Source: an uncultured Pseudomonadales bacterium (lineage in GTDB: Bacteria > Pseudomonadota > Gammaproteobacteria > Pseudomonadales > Azotimanducaceae). Taken from it: 64,000 bases of DNA. Below the pieces are notes generated by a model, which had not been told where the DNA came from, did no database searches, and worked only from the letters and a program-made list of their open reading frames with translations. Each line of letters opens with the position of its first letter. Within the stretch, counting starts at the first letter, position 1. This document shows positions 26,444 to 34,457 of this stretch, in pieces. The stretch covers positions 3,544,522 to 3,608,521 of the forward strand of contig CATOTI010000002.1 in assembly GCA_951813295.1 (NCBI GenBank), given 5' to 3'. The position numbers were made by a program, and so were the translations under genes.

Positions 26444-27345
26444 TCGGCCTCGAGCAGGTCCAGATAGAGCTGCTGGATCCGCGCCACCATCGGTCCGCGG
26501 ACGCCTTCGTCGAGGATGCGACCGTCGACCTCGGTCACGGGCGCGACGCCGGCGAATGTTCCTGTGCAGAATGCTTCTTCGGCGCCGTACACGTCGGTCA
26601 ACGAAAAGTTCTTCTCAAAGACCGGGATGTCGGCATTTCGGCAAAGGTCGATCACCGTTCGGCGGGTGATGCCGCCGAGGCAGTAGTCGCCCGTCGATGT
26701 CCAGACCTCGCCGTGACGGACGATGAAGAAATGGGTGGAGTTGCAGGTCGCGACGAAGCCGTGCGGATCGAGCATCAGCGCCTCGTCGGCGCCGGCTTTC
26801 GCGGCCTGGATGCAGGCCGTGATGCAGTTCAGTTTCGAGTGACTGTTGAGCTTGGGGTCTTGTACGTCGGGGTAACCGCGCCGCACGTGTACGGTGAAAA
26901 GCCGGATGCCCTTAACAAGCGTTTCCGGCAACGCTTCCTTGTATTCCGGAATGATCACGATGGTCGGTGGTGAGATCGTGATCCGCGGGTCCTGATACGG
27001 CGTCGCCTTGATGCCGCGCGTGATCATCAGCCGTATGTGCACACCCGACGACATGTCGTTCGCCGCGCAGGTCCGCAGGATGCGATCCGCGAGGGCCTCC
27101 CGGGTGATGCCGATGTCCATGTCGAGCGCTTTGGCCCCCTCAAAGAGACGGGCGAGGTGTTGATCGAGCTGAAAGACGCGAGTGTTGTGGAATCGAAGGC
27201 CTTCCCAGACGCCGTCTCCCAGGATATAGCCGGAATCGAAGACGGAGACCTTGGCCTCATCGCGCGGGTAAAGCTCGCCATTGATGTCGATCTTGATCGA
27301 TGCGTTGCGGGGGTCGTCGACGTAGTCATGGGTACCGTGTGCCAA
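26431..27345 (-). CDS. Class IV PLP aminotransferase (branched-chain/D-amino-acid type)
   Basis: The 304-residue protein begins at TTG 27345, supported by AAGGAG eight bases upstream. It has the fold-type IV core: VSVFDSGYILGDGVWEGLRF, IRLMITRG, the PLP lysine in KLNSHSKLNCITAC and GGITRRTVIDLC then EEAFCTGTFAGVAPVTEVDG. These match branched-chain and D-amino-acid aminotransferases. It should transfer amino groups in the cytosol; specificity cannot be fixed from sequence. The overlap with the sulfotransferase-like gene implies linked roles. Confidence 0.88.
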   Translation of the reverse strand: MAHGTHDYVDDPRNASIKIDINGELYPRDEAKVSVFDSGYILGDGVWEGLRFHNTRVFQLDQHLARLFEGAKALDMDIGITREALADRILRTCAANDMSSGVHIRLMITRGIKATPYQDPRITISPPTIVIIPEYKEALPETLVKGIRLFTVHVRRGYPDVQDPKLNSHSKLNCITACIQAAKAGADEALMLDPHGFVATCNSTHFFIVRHGEVWTSTGDYCLGGITRRTVIDLCRNADIPVFEKNFSLTDVYGAEEAFCTGTFAGVAPVTEVDGRILDEGVRGPMVARIQQLYLDLLEAECPA

Positions 27346-27438
27346 TCGTCTTCTCCTTTAACGAGGGGGTCGTTGGGGCGTGCGCAAACACCCTAGCGTC
27401 GGCGCGCGGGAGGCGTCACGGGACGATGGCGCGACGCT

Positions 27439-29295
27439 TTAGTCGAGCGTCGGGTCGTACCAGATGGGCGAGGTATACGCACGATCCTGAATCACCATCG
27501 TTACTTCGTCGGGCAGCTCGAGACCGAAGAAAGCTGCGTCATACGCAGTCCAGCGCGGACGTGGAATCTCCAGCACGCGGACGTAGTAGACCGCGCGTTC
27601 CCGCGGGTCGAAGTCCGTGTCTTCCCAGACGGCACCGAGTTGCGCGGCGCCGATCGTGTTGGTGTAGCTCGCCGTCGCGACGTCGACGGTATTGCCTACG
27701 GCGGCAAGCTTGCCCGTCGCCGGATCGATCGCTCGATCGCCGGACCAGGCGACGTCGATGACCCGTTCCATCAGGCTGCCATCTTCCGCAAGCCAGCCTT
27801 TGACGACCTGGACTCGGTCGAGATTCGGCCCGTCCGGATCCTTGATCGCGTTGATGATGAACCGCGGCCGCTCGTTGGCGCTGACGGCGCTGAGCGTGCC
27901 GCCCATCGGGACGCCACCCGAATAGCCGATATCCTCGAAATCGGGTCGGTGCACGTCGTTGTTCGCATAGTCCCAGCCACCGAAAAATCGCACGACGATT
28001 CGTGACCCTGTCGTGGCGTAGACCTCGCGACGCTGCATCGCCTCGAAAATCGCGTCGCGAGTGTTTTCTCGTGCCCAAACGGCGGCGTACCCCGACGAGA
28101 CGATGCGCCAGTTCTGCCAGAGTTGGTTGTTGGCCATCGAGTTCTGGGTGCGCTCGACGCCCGGTTGTGACTCCGGGAACTTGCCGAAGAAATTGTCTTC
28201 CGCCGTCGTCGAGAGACTGTTGTGGCCATCGGTGCTGCCGATCATGCCGAATTTGAAAGGATTGACCCCGAGGTCGTTTTCATAAGCGAGACCAAGCTGT
28301 AGGGCGCTGCGTGCGTACTCATGCTTCAGCATCCAGTCTTCCTTGGCCTCGGTCCGGCCGATGTTGTCCCAATCCCAGTTCTCGTAATCGGCGAACTCGT
28401 CGGTCGGCGACAGCAACGGATGTGCTTCGCCATCCCCTTTGACCTGCGTCACTTCGTAGATCGGTTCCCAACGCGCACGAAGCTCGGCATAGGCCGCGTC
28501 GATCGGCTCGCCGTCGACGGTTTCCGCCGGAAACATCATGCCGTTCGAGAGATTGCCGTTGTGCGCGATGGCGAGCACTTCGCCTCCTGTGACCGCTTCG
28601 TAGTTGGCGAGTGCCTGCCAGAGATCTCGAGGATCGAGGCTCTCCTGTCCGGAAAAAGGCGGTAAAGCACCCGCTTTGTCGGCGCCGTCTTTGTAGATCA
28701 CGACGCGATGCAGGTTGTTGCCGGTGATGATCGACGTCCATTCGTAACCGGTGAGCGCGGTGAAGACACCGGGCACGTTGTAGTCGTCCGCCGTCTGCGC
28801 GATTTCCTTCCAGATGCTGCGCTGGGTTTCTTCCGGGAAGGGATAGTGGTTCTCGGGGTCCGCCATGCTGGCCGTGAACGCGCGGATCATGCCGATCGGA
28901 TCGCCGGCGGCAAGGTAGCCGGCCCATTGGCCGCCCGCGTCTGTCTCGGTCACGAGCGGATCGCCGACGTTGAAGCGGTAGTACCCGCCGAGGTACTCGG
29001 CATGGTCGGAGACGACGAGAAAATCGAGCGGGCGCCGTAGTTGGATCCGCATCCCGTTGTGCGCCGTCATCGGTTGTCCCCGGGCAAATCGATATGCATC
29101 GGCTTGCGTCAGGTTTCGGTTGCCGAGCGAGTAAGCATCGGCCGAGTTGCGCGAATGCAGATGCGTATCGCCCCAATAGACGCTGCGCGGAACGTCAGCG
29201 GTGACGGGGCGTGAGTACTCGGTGTCGGCAAACGCCGACGATGACGCGATCGCGAAGCCTGCGATGAGGACGCTGAGGGTTCGGGTGGAAGGCAT
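27439..29295 (-). CDS. Exported DUF3604 protein
   Basis: From ATG 29295 the product has 618 residues with a signal peptide (LSVLIAGFAIASSSAFADTE). The family core follows: YWGDTHLHSRNSADAYSLGN, VVSDHAEYLGG, AIAHNGNLSNG and GMIGSTDGHNSLS. The end is intact: RAVYYVRVLEIPRPRWTAYD then IQDRAYTSPIWYDP. HxH, DH and DxH groups suggest PHP-like metal binding. Location should be periplasmic. It is divergent from an epimerase gene. Upstream in-frame codons back to 29457 would bury the signal peptide, so the inner ATG is preferred. Confidence 0.88.
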   Translation of the reverse strand: MPSTRTLSVLIAGFAIASSSAFADTEYSRPVTADVPRSVYWGDTHLHSRNSADAYSLGNRNLTQADAYRFARGQPMTAHNGMRIQLRRPLDFLVVSDHAEYLGGYYRFNVGDPLVTETDAGGQWAGYLAAGDPIGMIRAFTASMADPENHYPFPEETQRSIWKEIAQTADDYNVPGVFTALTGYEWTSIITGNNLHRVVIYKDGADKAGALPPFSGQESLDPRDLWQALANYEAVTGGEVLAIAHNGNLSNGMMFPAETVDGEPIDAAYAELRARWEPIYEVTQVKGDGEAHPLLSPTDEFADYENWDWDNIGRTEAKEDWMLKHEYARSALQLGLAYENDLGVNPFKFGMIGSTDGHNSLSTTAEDNFFGKFPESQPGVERTQNSMANNQLWQNWRIVSSGYAAVWARENTRDAIFEAMQRREVYATTGSRIVVRFFGGWDYANNDVHRPDFEDIGYSGGVPMGGTLSAVSANERPRFIINAIKDPDGPNLDRVQVVKGWLAEDGSLMERVIDVAWSGDRAIDPATGKLAAVGNTVDVATASYTNTIGAAQLGAVWEDTDFDPRERAVYYVRVLEIPRPRWTAYDAAFFGLELPDEVTMVIQDRAYTSPIWYDPTLD

Positions 29296-29447
29296 GCTCG
29301 TCCTTGCCGGCGAATCAGTCGATAAATCTGCGCGCCATGCTGGGCAAACACAAACGCGAAGCGACGACCAATCGGTGGCGATGCCCGGTTGATTCGCTGG
29401 TGGAAACGAACCTATGTTCGCCCGTCCTAACTGATCGGGGACTAGGC

Positions 29448-30563
29448 ATGCGGGCACTCGTTGTCGGCGGTACGGGACCTACCGGGCCGAAAATCGTTGC
29501 GGGATTGCGTGAGCGGAACTACGACGTGTCCGTGCTGCACCGCGGCACGCACGAGGTCGATCTGCCGGGCGACGTGGAACACATCCATACCGACCCACAC
29601 TTTCGCGAAACACTCGACGAAGCCCTCGAAGGCCGTGAATTCGAGCTCGCGATCGCCACCTACGGGCGGATCCGACACGTCGCCGAAGCGTTGATCGGTA
29701 AAACGCCGCGCCTCATCACCGTCGGTGGCACGGTGGGTTACCGCGGCATCATGAATCCCGAGCGCAACTTTCCGAACGGTGTCCTGGTGCCGACGCCCGA
29801 GTCGGCCGAGCGCGTCGCTTCCGAGGAAGAGTTCCGCTTCGGCTATCTCATCCGAATGACCGAGGATGTCGTGATGCAGGGCCACACCGATGGCCATTAC
29901 GAAGCGACACACTTCCGCTACCCGGTGGTTTACGGCCCGAGCCAGCTCGCGGGGCCCGTCTGGGCCGTCGCCCGCCGTATTCTCGACGGTCGGCCGCACA
30001 TCGTGCTGCCGGACGGCGGCCTCACACTCGTAACCCGCGGCTACGTCGACAATCTTGCCCACACGATCATGCTCGCCGTCGATCAACCGGACATCGCCGC
30101 CGGACAGATCTACAACTGCGGCGATGCCGAACAGCTCACGCTGCGTCAGTGGGTCGACGCCATCGCCCGAGCAATGAATCACGACTGGACCGTGTGGAGC
30201 GTTCCCGATGCCGTCTCGCACGCGTCGCGCGATTTCGTGCCCTTCAAAGGGGCCACGCACCACCAGCTCATGGATCTCGGCAAGGTGATTCACGAGCTTG
30301 GCTACCACGATGTGGTGAACCCCCTCGACGCCATCGAGCGGACCGTGCGCTTCTACCTCGACAACCCACCGGCCGAAAACGACGCCGCGCCGCGCACCGA
30401 CCGCGGCTATCCCTACAACTACGCGGCCGAAGACGAACTGGTCCGAATCATGGCCACCGCAACGGAACAGATGGCGAACATCGCGCATGAAGAAGCGCCG
30501 GTGAGCCATCCGTACCCGCATCCGAAAGCACCGGGGCTCAGTCGGGATCATAAGAAGCGGTGA
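29448..30563 (+). CDS. NAD(P)-binding epimerase/dehydratase-like protein
   Basis: A 371-residue extended-SDR protein starting MRALVVGGTGPTGPKIVAGL, a Rossmann motif of the atypical-SDR type. Further motifs are RLITVGGTVGYRG, FRYPVVYGPSQLAGP, LTLVTRGYVDNLAHTIMLAV and IYNCGDAEQLTLRQWVDAI, which fit NAD-dependent epimerase/dehydratase or isoflavone-reductase-like proteins. A clear catalytic Y-x3-K is not visible, so it may bind NAD(P) without being a classical dehydrogenase. It ends at a strong stem-loop. Its substrate is unknown. Confidence 0.8.
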   Translation: MRALVVGGTGPTGPKIVAGLRERNYDVSVLHRGTHEVDLPGDVEHIHTDPHFRETLDEALEGREFELAIATYGRIRHVAEALIGKTPRLITVGGTVGYRGIMNPERNFPNGVLVPTPESAERVASEEEFRFGYLIRMTEDVVMQGHTDGHYEATHFRYPVVYGPSQLAGPVWAVARRILDGRPHIVLPDGGLTLVTRGYVDNLAHTIMLAVDQPDIAAGQIYNCGDAEQLTLRQWVDAIARAMNHDWTVWSVPDAVSHASRDFVPFKGATHHQLMDLGKVIHELGYHDVVNPLDAIERTVRFYLDNPPAENDAAPRTDRGYPYNYAAEDELVRIMATATEQMANIAHEEAPVSHPYPHPKAPGLSRDHKKR

Positions 30564-30583
30564 GGGGGCGGGGCTTATTCTTC

Positions 30584-30610
30584 TAGGGGGGACCCTCCGG
30601 GTCCCCCCTA
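30584..30610 (+). terminator. 11-bp G/C stem-loop after the epimerase gene
   Basis: TAGGGGGGACC (30584-30594) pairs perfectly with GGTCCCCCCTA (30600-30610) around a 5-base loop, 21 bp after the stop codon. It is a strong RNA hairpin but is followed by GGACCCCC, not a T-run, so it may be a processing or stability element or a dispersed repeat. Confidence 0.5.
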
Positions 30611-30970
30611 GGACCCCCCTGCGTCGCGGCTCGCGCCGCGCCGGCTCGAGGTCTTCGATTTCGCTGATTGGGGTTTGCCGGCTTCAGAGCTAATTTGCCC
30701 TTAGAGAGTCTGTAGCGAACCGATCAGCCTGCGAATCCTTTCCAGGATATCGAGCGAAGGAGCAGCTGGATTCTGCAAACCCTTCCCGGCGCATCCTGGG
30801 AATCGCGCTCGATATCGACCGACGCCTTCCGGCGAACACGCCGACCACCGGGGCCCCGCGCGCAAAGCGCGCAGGGGGGAATCACCCGCAACGATTCCGC
30901 GCCGCGACTTAAGCGCGCGGCGAGATTCCCCCATCCGTCAACTCAGACTCAGCGCCGATCCGGCGGGGGC

Positions 30971-30989
30971 GTGGGGGCGGAGCCCCCAC
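30971..30989. terminator. 8-bp GC stem-loop in the convergent interval
   Basis: GTGGGGGC (30971-30978) and GCCCCCAC (30982-30989) are perfect inverted repeats around GGA. It lies 100 bp beyond the stop of the DUF1330 gene, which is on the minus strand. There is no T tract on either side in the right sense, so a terminator role is only likely, not shown. Confidence 0.4.
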
Positions 30990-31088
30990 AAGAAAAAGCA
31001 AGCTGCAACCCAGCCTACTCCTCCGGCCGGTCAACGCTTCCCAGCCCACCCAATCAGCGCTTTCCAGCCTACGCCGTGCCCTAGTGGA

Positions 31089-31799
31089 TTACGACGAGCG
31101 CTCGTCGGGGCGCGTCGGGAATGCCCAAGTCAGATCCAACCCGCGCTGACGGTCGACGTTCGCCGTTTGCCAGGCGTCGGTCGCGACCATGCTTTGGAGC
31201 GCATCGAGCGTCGGGTAGCGGACGAGGTAAAGGTCTTCCCAGGTTTCATCGGTGACGAGCGGCATTTCGCCGTCGAGGATGAGCGCTGGCGCGCCGCCGC
31301 GTTCCATCACCATGGGGAGGACGACGGCGCCGTATTTCTGGTAATCCTCGCGTCCGCTGGGGCCTTTGAACCGCATGAGATTCAAGACGAAGATTTCGTC
31401 GCCGCCTGCGGTTGGCACCGTCTCGAGCGGCGGTGAACCTTCGCGCTGCGTAAAGGCGTAGAGCACGGTGCGTTTGAGTCCCGCGGTGCGGTGGGGTAGG
31501 CCGGCGCGATATTCGGGGTCCTTCATCATGTCGAGAAACGCCGCGCGGTTTGGGTAGAACACGAGGATGAGTCGGTCCCAGTGACCGGCTTCGGGTGTGT
31601 CGTTGAGTGGGTTGCCGGCGTAGAGGATCTTACCGCCGCGTTTCGTGATCTGCGGGTAGGCGATCCGGCCGTACTTGGCGTAGGACTCGCCATCGTCGGT
31701 GTACTCGAGCAGGTTCAGCATCACGACGGGTTGATCGTCCGGTTGTGCGGCCAACGCATTGAGTGTCGCTTCGACCGGCATGAAATCCTGTTGCTGCAT
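31089..31799 (-). CDS. Protein with two DUF1330-like domains
   Basis: The 236 residues contain two similar halves of the DUF1330 (dimeric alpha/beta barrel) type: PVVMLNLLEYTDDGESYAKY with GHWDRLILVFYPNRAAFLDM, and IFVLNLMRFKGPSGREDYQK with TWEDLYLVRYPTLDALQSMV. Single-domain family members are small cytosolic proteins of unknown function that dimerise; here the dimer seems to be fused in one chain. No catalytic residues can be named. It is divergent from the sodium/solute symporter gene. Confidence 0.72.
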   Translation of the reverse strand: MQQQDFMPVEATLNALAAQPDDQPVVMLNLLEYTDDGESYAKYGRIAYPQITKRGGKILYAGNPLNDTPEAGHWDRLILVFYPNRAAFLDMMKDPEYRAGLPHRTAGLKRTVLYAFTQREGSPPLETVPTAGGDEIFVLNLMRFKGPSGREDYQKYGAVVLPMVMERGGAPALILDGEMPLVTDETWEDLYLVRYPTLDALQSMVATDAWQTANVDRQRGLDLTWAFPTRPDERSS

Positions 31800-31971
31800 G
31801 GTGCCGCCTTCGGTTCGGTGGGTGTCGTCTGTCGGCGCGCCGCGCCATGGTCAACTCGTCCCCCGACGTTAATGCAACGGCCGGCGCCTTGGAAATGCCT
31901 CGACGATGCGCTTGATCCGGCGATCGGTTGCCGATCACCATCGCGGGACTCTTGGGGGAATCGGGGCGTTG

Positions 31972-33549
31972 ATGGATCTTTTTAGCTGGTCATGGATCTT
32001 CATGGTGTTCTACATCGGTGGAATGCTGTTGTTCGGCTGGATCGCAAGCCGTCGAATCGCGGGGGCGGACGACTTTGCGACGGCACGGCAAAGCTATGGC
32101 CCCTACATGCTGGCGCTCGCCTTCGCGGCGTCGACTGCCAGTGGGGCGACGTTCCTCGGCGGCCCGGGTTTGAGCTACGAGATCGGGCTCGCTAATCAGT
32201 GGGGTAATTTCCTCTACCCGATGGGCGTTTACATGGGCCTCTTGATCACCATGAAACTGGTGGCGTCATCGGGCCACGAGTTCGGTAACCGCTCTATCCC
32301 CGAATACCTCGGCGATCGCTATCAGAGTGAAGGTTTCCGGCTGCTCGTCTCGATCTTTTCGCTCGTGCTCGTTTTTTACATCACCGGCCAGCTCGTGTCG
32401 GGGCTCGTGATGTTCGAGGTGATGCTGGGGCTCGATCCGCTGTGGGCGCTCATCATCACGACGGCTGTCCTGCTCGTTTACGTTGTCATGGGGGGCGCCC
32501 ACGCGGACATCATGACGGACGCTGTGCAGGGCTTCATGATGCTGCTGCTCGGCATCGTCGTGATCACGCTGTTCCTGGTCGGCGCGGGCGTCGACGGCGG
32601 GATTGGCGCGGTCTTCGATCGACTCGAAGAGCAGGACCCCAACCTCGTAACGCCGCTCAATCCATCCTTCGCCCTGACCCATTCGTGGTGGTCAATCGCC
32701 GCCATCCTGTTCGCACACATTCCGCTCGGCATGCTCCCGCATCTCGGCAACAAGGTCTGGGCGTTGCGCCACGACGGTGATCGCGGCCGATTCATCAAGC
32801 TTGCGTTCTCCGTGGGACTCACGCTCGGCATGCTCAGTCTGGCCGGCATGCTCGCCCGCGCGGTGCTGGGTGACGCGCTCTTTCTCGAAGGCCAGACGTC
32901 CAACGCGGCGTTACCGGCGCTCTTCATCGAAATCTTCCCCGCGTGGCTCGCCGCCCTCGTCGGCGTTGCCGTGCTGGCTGCCATCATGTCGACCGCCGAC
33001 GGTCTGGTCGTCGCGGCTTCACAGACGATTGCCAACGACATCTATCGGCGTTCAATCGTGCCGCGGTTGGGATCGAAACTCAGTGACGAGGAGGTGGACG
33101 GCCGGGTACTCAAGATCAGTCGCTGGAGCACGGTCGGGATTCTCATCCTCTGTATGTTGATGGCCTGGGCGCTGATGGATACCAACATCACGCTCCTTGT
33201 GCTGATGGGATCCGGCGGCATGATGGCGGCGTTCGCCGGGCCCCTGGTGCTCGGGGCGTTGTGGCGCGGGGTGACGCGTCACGGCGCGTTCGCGGGACTC
33301 ATCGGTGGCATGGCGACCTTCATCATCCTGCATACGGGTGCGCTCGATCCGGGCTGGTTCGGACCGCTTTCACCCGTCGTCGAGTGGCTCGACGGTGAGG
33401 CGGATAATCCCTTCTCGTGCGCCGCGATCGGGGAGGGCGTATCGGTCTTGATGACGTGGGCGGTTTCGAAACGGACCCAACCGCTCGACGAAATGCACGT
33501 GAGCCGCATGTTTACGCCGGCCGTGGCCGGGTCGGAAAAAGGCGCCTGA
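31972..33549 (+). CDS. Sodium:solute symporter (SSS family)
   Basis: A 525-residue integral membrane protein with about 13 hydrophobic segments, starting FSWSWIFMVFYIGGMLLFGW. It has the SSS hallmarks ADDFATARQSYGPYMLALAF then TASGATFLGGPG, FGNRSIPEYLGDRY and AAIMSTADGLVVAASQTIAN, the last being the conserved STADG sodium-site region. It should import an organic solute with sodium; substrate is unknown, with PutP/PanF-like members moving amino acids or pantothenate. The AraC-type gene starts six bases after its stop, suggesting one operon. ATG 31972 was chosen because the first membrane segment begins there. Confidence 0.9.
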   Translation: MDLFSWSWIFMVFYIGGMLLFGWIASRRIAGADDFATARQSYGPYMLALAFAASTASGATFLGGPGLSYEIGLANQWGNFLYPMGVYMGLLITMKLVASSGHEFGNRSIPEYLGDRYQSEGFRLLVSIFSLVLVFYITGQLVSGLVMFEVMLGLDPLWALIITTAVLLVYVVMGGAHADIMTDAVQGFMMLLLGIVVITLFLVGAGVDGGIGAVFDRLEEQDPNLVTPLNPSFALTHSWWSIAAILFAHIPLGMLPHLGNKVWALRHDGDRGRFIKLAFSVGLTLGMLSLAGMLARAVLGDALFLEGQTSNAALPALFIEIFPAWLAALVGVAVLAAIMSTADGLVVAASQTIANDIYRRSIVPRLGSKLSDEEVDGRVLKISRWSTVGILILCMLMAWALMDTNITLLVLMGSGGMMAAFAGPLVLGALWRGVTRHGAFAGLIGGMATFIILHTGALDPGWFGPLSPVVEWLDGEADNPFSCAAIGEGVSVLMTWAVSKRTQPLDEMHVSRMFTPAVAGSEKGA

Positions 33550-33555
33550 AGCCCG

Positions 33556-34278
33556 ATGGTGGCGTCCGTGCTGACTAAATCGGCGCCACCCGGCGAACGT
33601 CGCGGGTGGCACGCGCATCGTGCGGCCGCGCTCACGTTCGTCACGAACGGTTCGATGACTGAAGAAATCTCCCACGGCGCGGTTCACTGCAAGCGCTTTT
33701 CCTTGCAGTTCAAGCCGGCGCGGATGCGCCATACCACCACGATTGGGATCAGTGGTGGCGACTTGCTGGTCGTGAACCTCCCGGGTCGGCGCGCGTTGCC
33801 GGGCGGTGCCGGCGTGCTCGAAGGCGGCGTCGCGCAAGCGCTCGGTATCGGGCTCGAGAACGCCAGGAGCGGTGAACTCGAAGCGGCTGTAACGCGCGTT
33901 CTCCAATGGTGGCCGGCGGATACTCGAGCCGACGTACCCGATTGGCTGCTCGAAGCACGGTCGCTGCTGACGAACGGTGATTGGCCTGATGTCGCGCGGC
34001 GGCCGCTCGCCGGGCTCGCTGAACGGCTCGGACGGCATCCCGTCTATGTTGCACGGGCGTTTCGCCGCGCGTTCGGCTTGAGCGTCGCGGCCTATCAACG
34101 GCGGTGGCGGCTCGACCGGGCAGCGACCCGGGTGCTCACGACCGATCAGTCGTTCGCGCACCTGGCGGCGGACTGCGGCTACGCGGATCAGAGCCACATG
34201 GCGCATGATTTTCGTCGGGTCATTGGTCAGTCGGCCAGCCAACTGCGCGCGTCGGCGACACGCCTCGCCGCTCGGTAG
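33556..34278 (+). CDS. AraC-family transcriptional regulator (cupin-type N-domain)
   Basis: A 240-residue protein with an N-terminal sensor-like part starting WHAHRAAALTFVTNGSMTEE and a C-terminal double HTH: LAGLAERLGRHPVYVARAFR then FAHLAADCGYADQSHMAHDF. AraC proteins with a histidine-rich cupin start bind small ligands. It directly follows the symporter gene and ends just before the 13-bp tandem repeats, so it may control the symporter or the downstream FAD oxidoreductase. Confidence 0.82.
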   Translation: MVASVLTKSAPPGERRGWHAHRAAALTFVTNGSMTEEISHGAVHCKRFSLQFKPARMRHTTTIGISGGDLLVVNLPGRRALPGGAGVLEGGVAQALGIGLENARSGELEAAVTRVLQWWPADTRADVPDWLLEARSLLTNGDWPDVARRPLAGLAERLGRHPVYVARAFRRAFGLSVAAYQRRWRLDRAATRVLTTDQSFAHLAADCGYADQSHMAHDFRRVIGQSASQLRASATRLAAR

Positions 34279-34315
34279 CTGGCGCGGGAGTCTCGACGCG
34301 TCGATCGAGCGCCTC

Positions 34316-34393
34316 GATCGAAGGTTGCGATCGAAGGTTGCGATCGAAGGTTGCGATCGAAGGTTGCGATCGAAGGTTGCGATCGAAGGTTGC
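34316..34393 (+). repeat. Six perfect tandem copies of a 13-bp unit
   Basis: GATCGAAGGTTGC repeats six times without a mismatch from 34316 to 34393. A degenerate seventh unit, sharing GATCGA, precedes in phase at 34303-34315. The array lies between the AraC-type gene and the FAD oxidoreductase. The unit is not a multiple of three, so it is not coding. It may be slippage-prone, or a cluster of protein-binding sites. Confidence 0.97.
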
Positions 34394-34457
34394 AAGGATA
34401 CAAGCGGCCCTCGGGTTGGCTTTGTAGGCTCGATGTTCTTTCGATAAGGCGCGAGAC

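Larger units (their letters stand above)
30564..31088. other. Structured non-coding interval between convergent genes
   Basis: These 525 bases separate two genes that converge, and I see no gene in them. They hold several GC-rich inverted repeats, two of them listed separately, plus CGCGCG-CAAAG-CGCGC-type folding near 30850-30870. A short minus-strand frame exists but has no family likeness or ribosome binding site. The interval likely contains transcript ends for both neighbours and perhaps dispersed repeat sequence. Confidence 0.6.

Noticed and set aside
30701..30934. 77-codon minus-strand frame in the convergent interval
   Set aside because: It has no ribosome binding site or family likeness and overlaps inverted-repeat sequence.
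34316..34393. The 13-bp tandem repeats as a CRISPR array or plasmid iterons
   Set aside because: There are no spacers between units, and no cas or replication gene is close.
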